Assembly: GCA_002379985.1 (NCBI GenBank)
Contig: DFVG01000002.1
Span: 13,164-42,700, forward strand
Direction: 5' to 3'
Origin: Flavobacteriaceae bacterium UBA4166
Lineage (GTDB): Bacteria > Bacteroidota > Bacteroidia > Flavobacteriales > Flavobacteriaceae
DNA: 29,537 bases
A program made the translations under genes and the position numbers. The notes beneath the pieces are model-generated. The model saw only the letters and a program-made list of their open reading frames with translations. It was not told the origin of the DNA and ran no database searches. Shown here one piece after another: positions 6,478-14,707 of this stretch (its first letter is position 1; every line of letters starts with the position of its first letter).

Positions 6478-7092
6478 ATGAAATTAAAGTCCCCCGCCCT
6501 AGGATTTCTTATGTCCTTTTTTGTCTGTAGTGCCATGGCCCAAGTTGGAATTGGCACCACAGAACCTTCCTCCATGCTCGACGTCAATGGAGGCGTGCGC
6601 GTAAGAACTACTGACGCCGAACTACTTACCGATTCCCGAGATCAACCTATTGAAGCTACCTATGCATTAGGTACTGATGAAGAAGGGAACATGGTGCGAC
6701 TCAAAATAGGTGATAACTTACTTTTAGAAGGGAATAGCCTTCGTGCCAATAATCGAAAAGTGGACATAGGAGATGCAACTACATTTGTGCTACCTATTCT
6801 CAACAATTTGAGATTGCTTATTCTACCAGGTGAAGTCAACGAAAAGAAAGAAATGATTCGCGTCTACAACATACTTGGTGATATGATTGTTACAGGTATT
6901 GAAGGCGGTACCGATGGAGAGCATATCTACATCTTACCGATGAGTGGTAGCGTCACATTCTTGCCTTTAGATATTGGCTCCCTGTCGATCAATCAAATTC
7001 TAACCAATGGTGGTATCAAAGTGTTTGATCAATACGAAGTGATAGAACTAATTTATGATGGAAATTCCAACAAATGGATCATTATCAATTAA
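6478..7092 (+). CDS. Secreted protein with GIGTT motif, function unknown
   Basis: A signal peptide (cleavage after about residue 21, SAMA/Q) is followed by VGIGTTEPSSMLDVNGGVR. This GIGT-P-LDV-G motif is common at the start of exported flavobacterial proteins and of some tail-fibre-like proteins. The rest (about 160 residues) looks beta-rich, with no catalytic motif I can name. The protein has no T9SS C-terminal domain and is short for the group. It stands alone: the neighbours on both sides face away or converge, and a terminator follows 30 bp after the stop. Confidence 0.8.
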   Translation: MKLKSPALGFLMSFFVCSAMAQVGIGTTEPSSMLDVNGGVRVRTTDAELLTDSRDQPIEATYALGTDEEGNMVRLKIGDNLLLEGNSLRANNRKVDIGDATTFVLPILNNLRLLILPGEVNEKKEMIRVYNILGDMIVTGIEGGTDGEHIYILPMSGSVTFLPLDIGSLSINQILTNGGIKVFDQYEVIELIYDGNSNKWIIIN

Positions 7093-7115
7093 GTTGGCAA
7101 GTATGTCTTTAAAAA

Positions 7116-7148
7116 ATAAAGAGAGCGGTTTCTTCCGCTCTTTTTTTA
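7116..7148. terminator. Bidirectional rho-independent terminator
   Basis: AGAGCGG-TTTCTT-CCGCTCT is followed by seven T on plus and preceded by an A-rich stretch. It separates the convergent secreted protein gene and sensor kinase gene. Confidence 0.88.
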
Positions 7149-7164
7149 TTGCGAATTGAACGAG

Positions 7165-9378
7165 TTACAAATGTTTTCGGATGATTTGGAAGAAGGTTTC
7201 TGCTTTGTACGGTTTAATGATGATATCATCTAGTATCGCCGCATCTGGATGTGCCTGAATAGTACTCAATTCCATAGCTGAGAGTGCCACTACAGGAAGA
7301 CTGGGGTGTAGCTCTTTAATGGCCAGGGTCGTCTCGTATCCGTTCATCTCTGGCATATTAATGTCCATTAGAATAAGGTCAACATTGTTTTCCTTTACGA
7401 GCGCTATGGCTTCCAGTCCAGAACTTGCCAAAAGGGTATCGGCTTGTGAACGATGCAGCATTTTTTGAGTGACAATTTGGTTGATACGATTATCGTCTAC
7501 GATCAAAATCGAACGGCCCGCTAAAGAGACTTCGTTTGATGATTTTTTTTCTTGCGCCTCCTTAGTTTCTGATTCATAGGGTAGGTAATTAATAGTGAAT
7601 TGCAGCTCAGTACCTTTCCCTACATTGCTTTCAATGTGAAGTTCACTATCATGGCGATCCAGAATCTTTTTTACAATAGGAAGACCTAGGCCTGTTCCTT
7701 GATAATGCTCGCCGGTACTGGTTTTGGAAAACTCATTAAACAATTGCGGAATTTTATCCTTCGGAATTCCGCTACCATTGTCGGTTATGGTAAAGTGAAA
7801 AGGAATTTTAGATTCGTCCGAATTCGAAGTACTGCTCACTCGAACCGATACCGTCCCGTTTTGTGTGAACTTGGTAGCATTACCAATTAAATTTAGGAGG
7901 ACCTGTGTGATTTTCATCCGATCCCCAACGACATAGGTGGGCACTTCTTCCTCAATCGTAATTTCATAGGTGTTGGGTTGTTCTGTATTTAAATATTGTG
8001 AGGCCCCAACGACTTGTGAAATGATGGTTCTAATATCAATGCGGTCTTTTTCTAATGGTTCCTTAAGGTTTGCATCCAACTTATTTAATAACACTACATT
8101 ATTGATCAAGGACAGTAAATAATCAGCAGAAAATTTTAATGATTTCAAATGATCAGCTTTAGAGGAGTATGCTTGGTCCTCCATTAGAATATCCGTCACT
8201 CCAATGATCCCATACATGGGGGTTCGTAGTTCATGGCTGATATTTGAAAACAAGGTAGTTTTAGCTTTGGATAGTGCTTCCGAGCGTTGTTTCTCTTCTA
8301 AATATTCTTTGTTTTTGACTTTTAAGTCTTGTAGCGCTTTCTTTCTTTTTCGATTAGAAATGAATAAAATAACGGAAGAAATAAGTAAGATAAGAGCAGC
8401 GATTTGCACCCAAAATATTGTGGTCGTACGCCGCGTTTCTTGCGCTTTAAACTCGGCTTCACGTTGTTGATTCTCAATTTCTTGTTCGTACTGAGTTACT
8501 TTGTATTGGGCCGTAGCCGCTTCAATCGCATTGATTTTGTCTAGTTTGTACTTTTCATTCTTGACGCTATCTCGTTGTAGTGTCAATTGGTATGCTTCCC
8601 TAGAATTACCTGACAGGTCTAGTGCTTTGGCCAAATGTGCCAATCCATCAATGATCGCATCTGAGTAATTCGAACTTTTGGCCAACGATAACCCTTCTCT
8701 CAAGTATGGCAAGGCGCGATTTGTATCACTTTCCAAATAATACCGCCCTTTCAAGATTTGATGCACCGCTCTATATGCTTCATATTTTTCAAGGGCTTGT
8801 ATGTATATGTCGGTTTGTTCCACATAAGGAGTCGAAAACGATATATTGTTATCATCAATGCTGATATCAGCGATATTATAGTTCAGAATAAAGAGGCGAG
8901 CCGAGTCCTGTAAACGCGTGGCGATAGGAATGGCCTCTTTGTAATTGGAAATGGCTTTTTCATTTTTCTTCTGAATGGCATATACGTTTCCTAGATCGAT
9001 TTGAGCGGAAACTAAGTATTTTAGACTGTCTTGTTGTTTGGCTTGTGATAACGCTTCCACAAAAACTTCTTGGGCTTGAAGCGTGTCTTCAATTTTTAAA
9101 AAGGAATTTCCAATAAGGCTAGATACCATGAAATAGTCCATAGCCAATCCTAGCGCATTTGCCTGTTGCTGGGCGTCGTAACCGCGCTCGATAACAACAT
9201 CGTAATTTTGTTTGTAGAATTCCTGCCGAACATATTTTACTAAAGAATCTATTACAATAGAATCTTTCTGCCGTGGCGTATATGTAATGGAATCACCCGA
9301 AACTTTATCTTCTGCCTGGGAATAAGCAAAAAAACAGCTAAAAAACATAAGGCATCCTAAAAGTACATTGGGACGCAT
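7165..9378 (-). CDS. Hybrid sensor histidine kinase/response regulator with TPR-like sensor domain
   Basis: The 737-residue protein begins with a signal peptide (about 1-20). An alpha-helical tetratricopeptide-type region (about 40-290) follows, probably periplasmic, then one membrane helix (about 320-341) and a short coiled coil. The HisKA domain carries H382 in SHELRTP. The ATPase domain has N496/N500 in LLNLIGNATKF, DNGSGIP (533-539) and GTGLGLP (561-567). The C-terminal receiver has acidic DD (628-629), phospho-acceptor D672 in MDINMPEMNG and K722. All key residues are intact, so a full internal phosphorelay is possible; the final partner is not encoded nearby. The signal is unknown. The putative small-RNA gene lies divergently upstream. 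Confidence 0.95.
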   Translation of the reverse strand: MRPNVLLGCLMFFSCFFAYSQAEDKVSGDSITYTPRQKDSIVIDSLVKYVRQEFYKQNYDVVIERGYDAQQQANALGLAMDYFMVSSLIGNSFLKIEDTLQAQEVFVEALSQAKQQDSLKYLVSAQIDLGNVYAIQKKNEKAISNYKEAIPIATRLQDSARLFILNYNIADISIDDNNISFSTPYVEQTDIYIQALEKYEAYRAVHQILKGRYYLESDTNRALPYLREGLSLAKSSNYSDAIIDGLAHLAKALDLSGNSREAYQLTLQRDSVKNEKYKLDKINAIEAATAQYKVTQYEQEIENQQREAEFKAQETRRTTTIFWVQIAALILLISSVILFISNRKRKKALQDLKVKNKEYLEEKQRSEALSKAKTTLFSNISHELRTPMYGIIGVTDILMEDQAYSSKADHLKSLKFSADYLLSLINNVVLLNKLDANLKEPLEKDRIDIRTIISQVVGASQYLNTEQPNTYEITIEEEVPTYVVGDRMKITQVLLNLIGNATKFTQNGTVSVRVSSTSNSDESKIPFHFTITDNGSGIPKDKIPQLFNEFSKTSTGEHYQGTGLGLPIVKKILDRHDSELHIESNVGKGTELQFTINYLPYESETKEAQEKKSSNEVSLAGRSILIVDDNRINQIVTQKMLHRSQADTLLASSGLEAIALVKENNVDLILMDINMPEMNGYETTLAIKELHPSLPVVALSAMELSTIQAHPDAAILDDIIIKPYKAETFFQIIRKHL

Positions 9379-9591
9379 GGAATTGATTGGTTTTTGTTAG
9401 TTTAAGAAATAAGACAGTTTTAGTGCTTGTTTCTTTACGTAATATTAAAAAAAAATAACCATTACCTTTCGATATCTGATGGCTTTTTTCGTTTTCGAAT
9501 ACTGAAAATAAAAATAAAACACCATGAATTCCTGAAAAGTGAGAAATATAACAGCGTAGTTTGCTTATAAGGAGTGATTCTAGATCTATCA
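9379..9591. other. Non-coding gap upstream of the sensor kinase
   Basis: AT-rich, no open frame of note on either strand. It must contain the sensor kinase promoter (minus strand), but I see no -7 box that fits the consensus well. Confidence 0.4.
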
Positions 9592-9623
9592 GGAAAAACC
9601 CTTACCAATTTTAGGGAAAACCC
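9592..9623. promoter_or_regulatory. Two direct repeats 22 bp apart (activator-type site)
   Basis: GGAAAAACCC (9592-9601) and GGGAAAACCC (9614-9623) are near-identical boxes with start-to-start spacing of 22 bp, two DNA turns. They end one base before the -33 element of the next promoter. Dimeric LytTR-type activators bind repeats with this spacing; the regulator here is unknown. Confidence 0.5.
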
Positions 9624-9624
9624 C

Positions 9625-9656
9625 TTTGTGTAGCGTTAAGAAACTCTTCATCTTTG
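9625..9656 (+). promoter_or_regulatory. Bacteroidota-type promoter for a small RNA
   Basis: TTTG (9625-9628) and CATCTTTG (9649-9656) are spaced by 20 nt, close to the TTTG-N19/20-TAnnTTTG consensus with one mismatch. RNA would begin at about 9662. Confidence 0.5.
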
Positions 9657-9661
9657 TAATG

Positions 9662-9778
9662 GTTTAAAGATTTATTCTTTGCTATTAACCACTAACTAAT
9701 CGGTCTACAAATTAATTGGGGAGTTAATACTAATCGATTACGTTACAAAAAGGTTGCCTAAAAAGGCAACCTTTTTTC
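9662..9778 (+). ncRNA. Putative small RNA of about 115 nt
   Basis: This stretch lies between a plus-strand promoter (9625-9656) and a strong plus-strand terminator (9747-9778). There is no coding frame between them; upstream ATGs stop within a few codons. The only upstream gene is transcribed away, so the terminator has no other client. The body is AT-rich with short complementary parts (ATTAA/TTAAT near 9711-9727) and a TAATCGATTA palindrome at 9731-9740. The 3' hairpin and U tail are typical of regulatory RNAs. I recognise no family; the function is unknown. Confidence 0.5.
9747..9778 (+). terminator. Rho-independent terminator
   Basis: AAAAAGGTTGCC and GGCAACCTTTTT form a 12 bp stem around a 6 nt loop, then more T. 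It is strong and nearly symmetric, but no minus-strand gene ends here. Confidence 0.85.
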
Positions 9779-9836
9779 TTATAACCTATTTGTATAACAG
9801 CTAGTTTCGTATATCAGTTTCACGTATATTTATGCT

Positions 9837-10196
9837 ATGAATCCGGTACATGCCTATCTCAACAAACAGCAAGAACCTTATCGCTCTATACTATTACATC
9901 TCCAAGCCGTGGTGCAGCAAACCATTCCGAATGGTACTTTTTTATACAAATGGCATCTACCTTTCTATTACCTAAACGGAACTCAGCCTTTTTGCTATCT
10001 GAATCATTCTAAAGACTATGTAGATATTGTTTTTTGGCACGGAGCACATTTGAAGAAGCATCAAAAAGAATTGGTTTCTAAGGGGCGGAAACACATGAAA
10101 TCGTTGCGCTACACCTCATTAGAAGAAATAGATCATAAAATCCTTACGGAAACGCTTTTAGAGGCATTCTCAGTGCGTCATAAAAGTTATAAGTGA
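9837..10196 (+). CDS. DUF1801 (YdhG-like) domain protein
   Basis: The 119-residue protein has the DUF1801 pattern: PYRSILLHLQAVVQQTIPNGTFLYKWHLPFYYLNG, a central CYLNHSKDYVDIVFWHGAHL strand pair, and a basic end with KGRKHMKSLRYTSLEEID. The family is small and cytosolic, fold related to YdhG/frataxin-like proteins, function not established. A near-consensus -7 box (TATATTTA, 9825-9832) lies so close to the ATG that the mRNA may be nearly leaderless. The last 10 nt overlap the end of the convergent kdsA gene. Confidence 0.85.
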   Translation: MNPVHAYLNKQQEPYRSILLHLQAVVQQTIPNGTFLYKWHLPFYYLNGTQPFCYLNHSKDYVDIVFWHGAHLKKHQKELVSKGRKHMKSLRYTSLEEIDHKILTETLLEAFSVRHKSYK

Positions 10197-11005
10197 TGAA
10201 CTACCTCTCGAATCGCCACTAGATTCTCAAGCATCGGGCCTAAGTTGTCTAATGGAAGCATGTTCGCTCCATCACTCTTCGCATTTTTCGGGTCAAAATG
10301 TGTTTCAATGAATAATCCGTCTACACCTACGGCAATTCCGGCGCGGGCAATGGTGTTGATTAATTCCGGACGGCCTCCTGTCACACCAGCACTCTGATTG
10401 GGTTGTTGCAAGCTATGTGTCACATCCAAAACTGTAGTTCCATACTGTTTCATCGTTGGAATCCCTCGAAAGTCTACAATAAGGTCTTGATACCCAAACA
10501 TGGTTCCGCGATCGGTGATCATCACCTTTTCATTCCCACTATCCGTTACCTTGGTGACAGCGTGTTTCATGCTCTCCGGACTCATAAACTGGCCTTTTTT
10601 CAGGTTGACCACCTTACCGGTTTCCGCAGCTGCCACGACCAAATCAGTCTGTCGCACAAGGAAAGCAGGAATCTGCAAAACATCCACGTATTCAGCAGCC
10701 ATCACGGCATCTTCTGGTTCGTGAATGTCGGTTACCGTTGGGATCTCAAACGTTTCTGAAACCTTCCGAAGAATTTTTAAGGCTTTTTCATTCCCTATTC
10801 CGGTAAAACTATCGATCCTGCTGCGATTCGCTTTTTTAAAACTTCCTTTGAATACATAGGGGATCTTCAAACGATCGGTAATAGATACCACTTCTTCCGC
10901 AATGCGTAATGCCATGTCCTCGCCTTCAATGGCACAGGGCCCTGACAGTAAAAAAAAGTTGTTGGAATCGGTATGTTTTAATTTTGGAATCGTTGATAAG
11001 TTCAT
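10187..11005 (-). CDS. kdsA: 3-deoxy-8-phosphooctulonate synthase (Kdo-8-phosphate synthase)
   Basis: The enzyme condenses phosphoenolpyruvate with arabinose-5-phosphate to give Kdo-8-phosphate, the precursor of the Kdo in the LPS inner core, in the cytosol. The 272-residue length is typical. Recognisable family segments are FFLLSGPCAIEGEDMALRI, YVFKGSFKKANRS, TDIHEPEDA, LKKGQFMSP, MITDRGTMFGY, VLDVTHSLQQPN and GLFIETHFDP. ATG at 11005 follows a perfect -7 box (TATCTTTG, 11029-11022). No other Kdo gene is adjacent. Confidence 0.97.
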   Translation of the reverse strand: MNLSTIPKLKHTDSNNFFLLSGPCAIEGEDMALRIAEEVVSITDRLKIPYVFKGSFKKANRSRIDSFTGIGNEKALKILRKVSETFEIPTVTDIHEPEDAVMAAEYVDVLQIPAFLVRQTDLVVAAAETGKVVNLKKGQFMSPESMKHAVTKVTDSGNEKVMITDRGTMFGYQDLIVDFRGIPTMKQYGTTVLDVTHSLQQPNQSAGVTGGRPELINTIARAGIAVGVDGLFIETHFDPKNAKSDGANMLPLDNLGPMLENLVAIREVVHHL

Positions 11006-11021
11006 AACCTACATTTTTACG

Positions 11022-11029
11022 CAAAGATA
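11022..11029 (-). promoter_or_regulatory. -7 box of kdsA
   Basis: TATCTTTG on the minus strand is an exact match, 17 nt before the ATG. A TTTG lies 16 nt further upstream, slightly closer than usual. Confidence 0.55.
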
Positions 11030-11084
11030 GGTAAAAGCATGGCAGCAAAGCTACCCTATTTATGCTCTAGAAAAAGACTTCTTC

Positions 11085-12464
11085 CTATTCTTTGATCATT
11101 CCCAAGGTGGTTCGGTTTCCTGACCGCTCTTCTATGGAAAGCAAATAATTACCCTGTGATAACAATGAAACATCAACTGTTCTCGTGTTTTCAAATACAG
11201 CAACCGATTGTCCCATGAGATTATAGACGGTAATTTTTTTGGGAGTTTCCTGTGTAGCAACCGTTATATTGCTTTTTGCAGGATTCGGATAGAGAAGCAT
11301 CGGTGCGATGCTACTTTCATCTACATTGAAAACGCCTGTGTTTTCATACCAAGCTAGTTTCGATACCGATCCCGAAACCACATCCGGTTTTTCATCGTTA
11401 TTGATATCGGCTACGCATACGGCTTTTGGAAATTCCACAAGGGTCGTCACCGTTCTTTCGGTCTCAAAAAGCCCGGTTCCATCCTCATTTTCCAACCAAG
11501 TAATATGATCGAAGTTAAAATGATAAAGCAACATATCATTGTCAGCATCATTGTCGAAATCTCCTACTTGAAAACTATCGATCGTTTCAGATATTATTGG
11601 CCTTAGTTCAAAGGTGCCGTTATTATCAATGTTTTCCATCCAGACAATAGTGCTTCCAAGATCGTCATGACTCGTTTTTAATATGAGATCTTTTTTACCA
11701 TCGTTATTGAGGTCTTTGTATTGTATGTTTTGAACCCTCGTCCAGTCCGATCGAATGAATTGGAACTGATAGATTTGTTGTACTGCTCCAAATGTGGCAT
11801 TACCTTGATTTTTAAACCAAAGAATACGAGCAGGTTCTTGATTGTCTGATACCACTATATCTTCAAGTCCGTCGTCATCGATATCTACCAACGCTAATCC
11901 TCCCAAAGCAGCATACTCAGTGACCAATTCATTTACCGAACCTAGCGTCCCGTCTCCTAGGTTTTCAAGCCAAACAAGATTTTCAAAAATAGAATCTGTA
12001 ACGGTCACAATAATGTCATGATCACCATCATCATCAAGATCTATTGTGGTAAATGATTGAATACTTCCGGTGAGGGTGTAATCCATTAATTGTTCTGTTG
12101 AGAAGCTACCGTTTCCGTCTTCATTTTCAAACCATACCAATTCTCGAGGGTTGTTACGTAACATGATGATGTCTTTATCGCTATCACCATCCATATCTAC
12201 CCAGGCCATGTGCAATATCAATTGCGGAGTGTCTGATAATACATTTATAGCTCCAAACGCTCCTGCTCCGTTTTCATTCTCAAACCAGCCAATATTGTAA
12301 GGACTGGTAGAAGCTGTTAAGACATCCAAGTCGCCATCATTATCAATATCAATCGGTAGAATTTGATTGGGGTTTATTGATTCTGAAATGATCTGTTGCG
12401 GCCCAAATTGGGCTGACGCTATGAGTCCGGTAAACATTAATAGCAGGAATACTATTTTCTTCAT
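11085..12464 (-). CDS. Secreted FG-GAP/VCBS repeat protein with T9SS sorting domain
   Basis: A signal peptide (about 1-18, ending SAQ) is followed by seven calcium-loop repeats of the type D-x-D-x-D-G-D-x-D at about 39, 90, 142, 194, 251, 302 and 353. The regular step of about 52 residues points to a seven-bladed beta-propeller. Each repeat also carries a W-F/L-E-N motif (for example VWFENEDGNG). The final 70 residues, from LLYPNPAKSNITV to GNYLLSIEERSG, are a type A T9SS sorting domain, so the protein is exported across the outer membrane and anchored or released. No enzyme domain is present; a binding or structural role is likely. A -7-like box (TATCTTTA) lies at 12502-12495. Confidence 0.92.
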   Translation of the reverse strand: MKKIVFLLLMFTGLIASAQFGPQQIISESINPNQILPIDIDNDGDLDVLTASTSPYNIGWFENENGAGAFGAINVLSDTPQLILHMAWVDMDGDSDKDIIMLRNNPRELVWFENEDGNGSFSTEQLMDYTLTGSIQSFTTIDLDDDGDHDIIVTVTDSIFENLVWLENLGDGTLGSVNELVTEYAALGGLALVDIDDDGLEDIVVSDNQEPARILWFKNQGNATFGAVQQIYQFQFIRSDWTRVQNIQYKDLNNDGKKDLILKTSHDDLGSTIVWMENIDNNGTFELRPIISETIDSFQVGDFDNDADNDMLLYHFNFDHITWLENEDGTGLFETERTVTTLVEFPKAVCVADINNDEKPDVVSGSVSKLAWYENTGVFNVDESSIAPMLLYPNPAKSNITVATQETPKKITVYNLMGQSVAVFENTRTVDVSLLSQGNYLLSIEERSGNRTTLGMIKE

Positions 12465-12494
12465 GAGAATGGGTATTAAAAGCAGGGGAGCTTC

Positions 12495-12502
12495 TAAAGA
12501 TA
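12495..12502 (-). promoter_or_regulatory. -7 box of the FG-GAP repeat protein gene
   Basis: TATCTTTA on the minus strand has one mismatch to TAnnTTTG and lies 30 nt before the ATG. Confidence 0.35.
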
Positions 12503-12597
12503 CGAAAAATTACGAGCGTCTGATTTTTATAAAATAGGCCTTCTTTTTCTTCATAAAGATATAGTGCAATTCTAGGCTATTTGTGAAGAATATATAG

Positions 12598-12605
12598 TAC
12601 TTTTG
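12598..12605 (+). promoter_or_regulatory. -7 box of typA
   Basis: TACTTTTG matches TAnnTTTG exactly and would give a leader of about 45 nt. The nearest TTG upstream (12581-12583) is only 14 nt away, so the -33 element is uncertain. Confidence 0.5.
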
Positions 12606-12654
12606 CGCGCCCGAAAGAACCAACGGGTTTTTAATCTTTTTTGAAAGGAATCGC

Positions 12655-14445
12655 ATGGATATCAAAAATATAGCTATTATCGCTCACGTTGACCACGGAA
12701 AGACCACCTTGGTTGATAAAATTCTTCACCACTGTCGCTTGTTCCGTGAAAACGAAACGACCGGCGAGCTTATTCTGGATAATAACGATCTGGAACGCGA
12801 ACGTGGTATTACGATCACCTCGAAGAACGTATCGGTTACGTATAAAGATACCAAGATCAATATTATTGACACCCCGGGTCACGCCGATTTCGGTGGGGAA
12901 GTAGAACGTGTTTTGAACATGGCCGACGGTGTGCTTTTGCTTGTAGACGCCTTTGAAGGTCCCATGCCGCAAACGCGATTCGTGCTTCAAAAAGCCTTGG
13001 ATCTTGGAAAGAAGCCCTGTCTTGTTGTCAACAAGGTAGACAAAGAAAATTGTGTGCCTGATGAGGTGCACGAGGCTGTTTTTGATTTGATGTTTGAATT
13101 AGGAGCGGAAGAATGGCAGCTCGACTTCCCTACCGTGTATGGTTCTGCCAAGAACAATTGGATGAGCGATGATTGGCAACAAGAAACCGATAGCATTGAG
13201 CCATTGTTAGACATGGTATTGGAACACATTCCAAGTCCGAAGATTTCCGAAGGAACCACTCAGATGTTGATCACTTCCTTAGACTTTTCTTCGTATACAG
13301 GTCGGATTGCGATTGGCCGACTCCAACGCGGATCCCTCAAAGAAAACCAACAGATTTCTTTGGTGAAGCGAAATGGCAAGGTCGTGAAATCGAAAATCAA
13401 AGAAGTACACACTTTTGAAGGATTGGGTAGAAAAAAGGTAGCCGAAGTACAAGCGGGTGATATCTGTGCGGTCGTCGGCTTAGAAAATTTTGAGATCGGC
13501 GATACTATTGCTGATGCTGAGAACCCGGAAGCCTTGCAAACCATTGCGATCGATGAGCCTACCATGAGCATGTTGTTCACGATCAACGATTCTCCCTTCT
13601 TCGGAAAGGATGGTAAATTCGTGACGTCTCGTCACGTGAAAGAGCGTTTGGAGCGCGAATTAGAGAAAAACTTGGCCTTGCGAGTAAAAGAAACTGATAG
13701 CGCGGATAAGTTTATGGTCTTCGGAAGAGGGGTGTTGCACCTTTCTGTATTGATCGAAACCATGCGACGCGAAGGGTACGAATTACAAATTGGGCAGCCT
13801 CAAGTAATCTTGAAGGAAATCGACGGCGTTACCTGTGAACCCGTAGAACAACTTACCATCGACTTGCCGGAAGCGGTAAGCGGACGTGCTATTGATATGG
13901 TGACCATCCGTAAAGGAGAAATGAAAACCATGGAAGCCAAAGGCGATCGTATGGTGTGTACGTTTGAAATTCCATCACGTGGGATCATCGGACTCCGAAA
14001 CCAACTCCTTACCGCAACGGCGGGTGAAGCGATCATGACACACCGTTTCTTAGAATATCAACCCGTGAAAGGAGGGATTCCTGAGCGTCAAAACGGAAGT
14101 ATGGTGTCTATGGAAAAAGGAACTGCGATCCCATATTCTATTGATAAGCTTCAGGAACGCGGACGCTTTTTTATCGATCCGGGAGAAGAAATCTATGAAG
14201 GTCAAGTGATCGGTGAGAACTCACGTCAAGACGATATGGTGGTAAATGTTACCAAAACCAAGAAGCTTACCAATGTTCGCTCGGCAGGGGCAGATGATAA
14301 GGCCCGCATTGTTCCGGCGATCAAATTTTCTTTAGAAGAAGCGTTGGAATACATTCAGAAGGATGAATATGTGGAAGTAACTCCGAATCACCTTCGTCTT
14401 CGTAAGATTCTCTTGAAGGAGGTCGACAGAAAGCGGAGTAAATAA
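12655..14445 (+). CDS. typA: Translational GTPase TypA/BipA
   Basis: This ribosome-associated GTPase of the EF-G/LepA group acts in 50S assembly and stress adaptation. The 596-residue length is normal. G1 is AHVDHGKTT (10-18), the switch region has ERERGITI, G3 is DTPGHADF and G4 is NKVDK. A beta-barrel domain, the EF-G-like domains (including GRGVLHLSVLIETMRREG and SRGIIGLRNQLLTAT) and the TypA-specific C-terminus (KGTAIPYSIDKLQERGRFFIDPGEEIYEGQ begins it) follow in order. ATG at 12655 is the only sensible start. An antisense frame of 146 codons is a codon-bias shadow. Confidence 0.98.
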   Translation: MDIKNIAIIAHVDHGKTTLVDKILHHCRLFRENETTGELILDNNDLERERGITITSKNVSVTYKDTKINIIDTPGHADFGGEVERVLNMADGVLLLVDAFEGPMPQTRFVLQKALDLGKKPCLVVNKVDKENCVPDEVHEAVFDLMFELGAEEWQLDFPTVYGSAKNNWMSDDWQQETDSIEPLLDMVLEHIPSPKISEGTTQMLITSLDFSSYTGRIAIGRLQRGSLKENQQISLVKRNGKVVKSKIKEVHTFEGLGRKKVAEVQAGDICAVVGLENFEIGDTIADAENPEALQTIAIDEPTMSMLFTINDSPFFGKDGKFVTSRHVKERLERELEKNLALRVKETDSADKFMVFGRGVLHLSVLIETMRREGYELQIGQPQVILKEIDGVTCEPVEQLTIDLPEAVSGRAIDMVTIRKGEMKTMEAKGDRMVCTFEIPSRGIIGLRNQLLTATAGEAIMTHRFLEYQPVKGGIPERQNGSMVSMEKGTAIPYSIDKLQERGRFFIDPGEEIYEGQVIGENSRQDDMVVNVTKTKKLTNVRSAGADDKARIVPAIKFSLEEALEYIQKDEYVEVTPNHLRLRKILLKEVDRKRSK

Positions 14446-14512
14446 ACAACAGTAAGGTTACATTTACGTAACATTATTCGTTTCTTTGTGGCGGTTTTGT
14501 AAATTTACCGTT

Positions 14513-14707
14513 ATGAATTTTCTGTATTTTGACCCTGGTCTGGGAGCGATGATCGTGCAAGCGCTGGTAGCGGCAGCTGCCGGTATCCTCTTGTTTTCTA
14601 AGAATGTAATGTACAAGGTCAAATCCATTTTAGGACTTACCAAAGAGGATGCTGAGGAAGATTCTATCGATATTGAGGATGAAACCGATGCGCATGACCG
14701 ACCCTAA
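14513..14707 (+). CDS. Small membrane protein of glycan clusters, function unknown
   Basis: The 64-residue protein has one hydrophobic helix (QALVAAAAGILLFSKNV) after the motif YFDPGLGAMI, then a basic patch (MYKVKSILG) and an acidic tail (KEDAEEDSIDIEDETD). Similar DPGxGxxIxQAL proteins stand before methyltransferase and sulfatase-like genes in polysaccharide regions of other bacteria. The frame is open to an ATG at 14486, but I prefer the ATG at 14513, which directly starts the family motif (MNFLYFDPG). The end overlaps the next gene by 14 nt, so the two are coupled. Confidence 0.75.
   Translation: MNFLYFDPGLGAMIVQALVAAAAGILLFSKNVMYKVKSILGLTKEDAEEDSIDIEDETDAHDRP

Noticed and set aside
12631..13071. 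Long minus-strand frame opposite typA
   Set aside because: It is antisense to the invariant G domain of typA; a codon-bias shadow.
14446..14512. GTTAC-ATTTAC-GTAAC inverted repeat after typA as a terminator
   Set aside because: Only a 5 bp stem and no T run follows.
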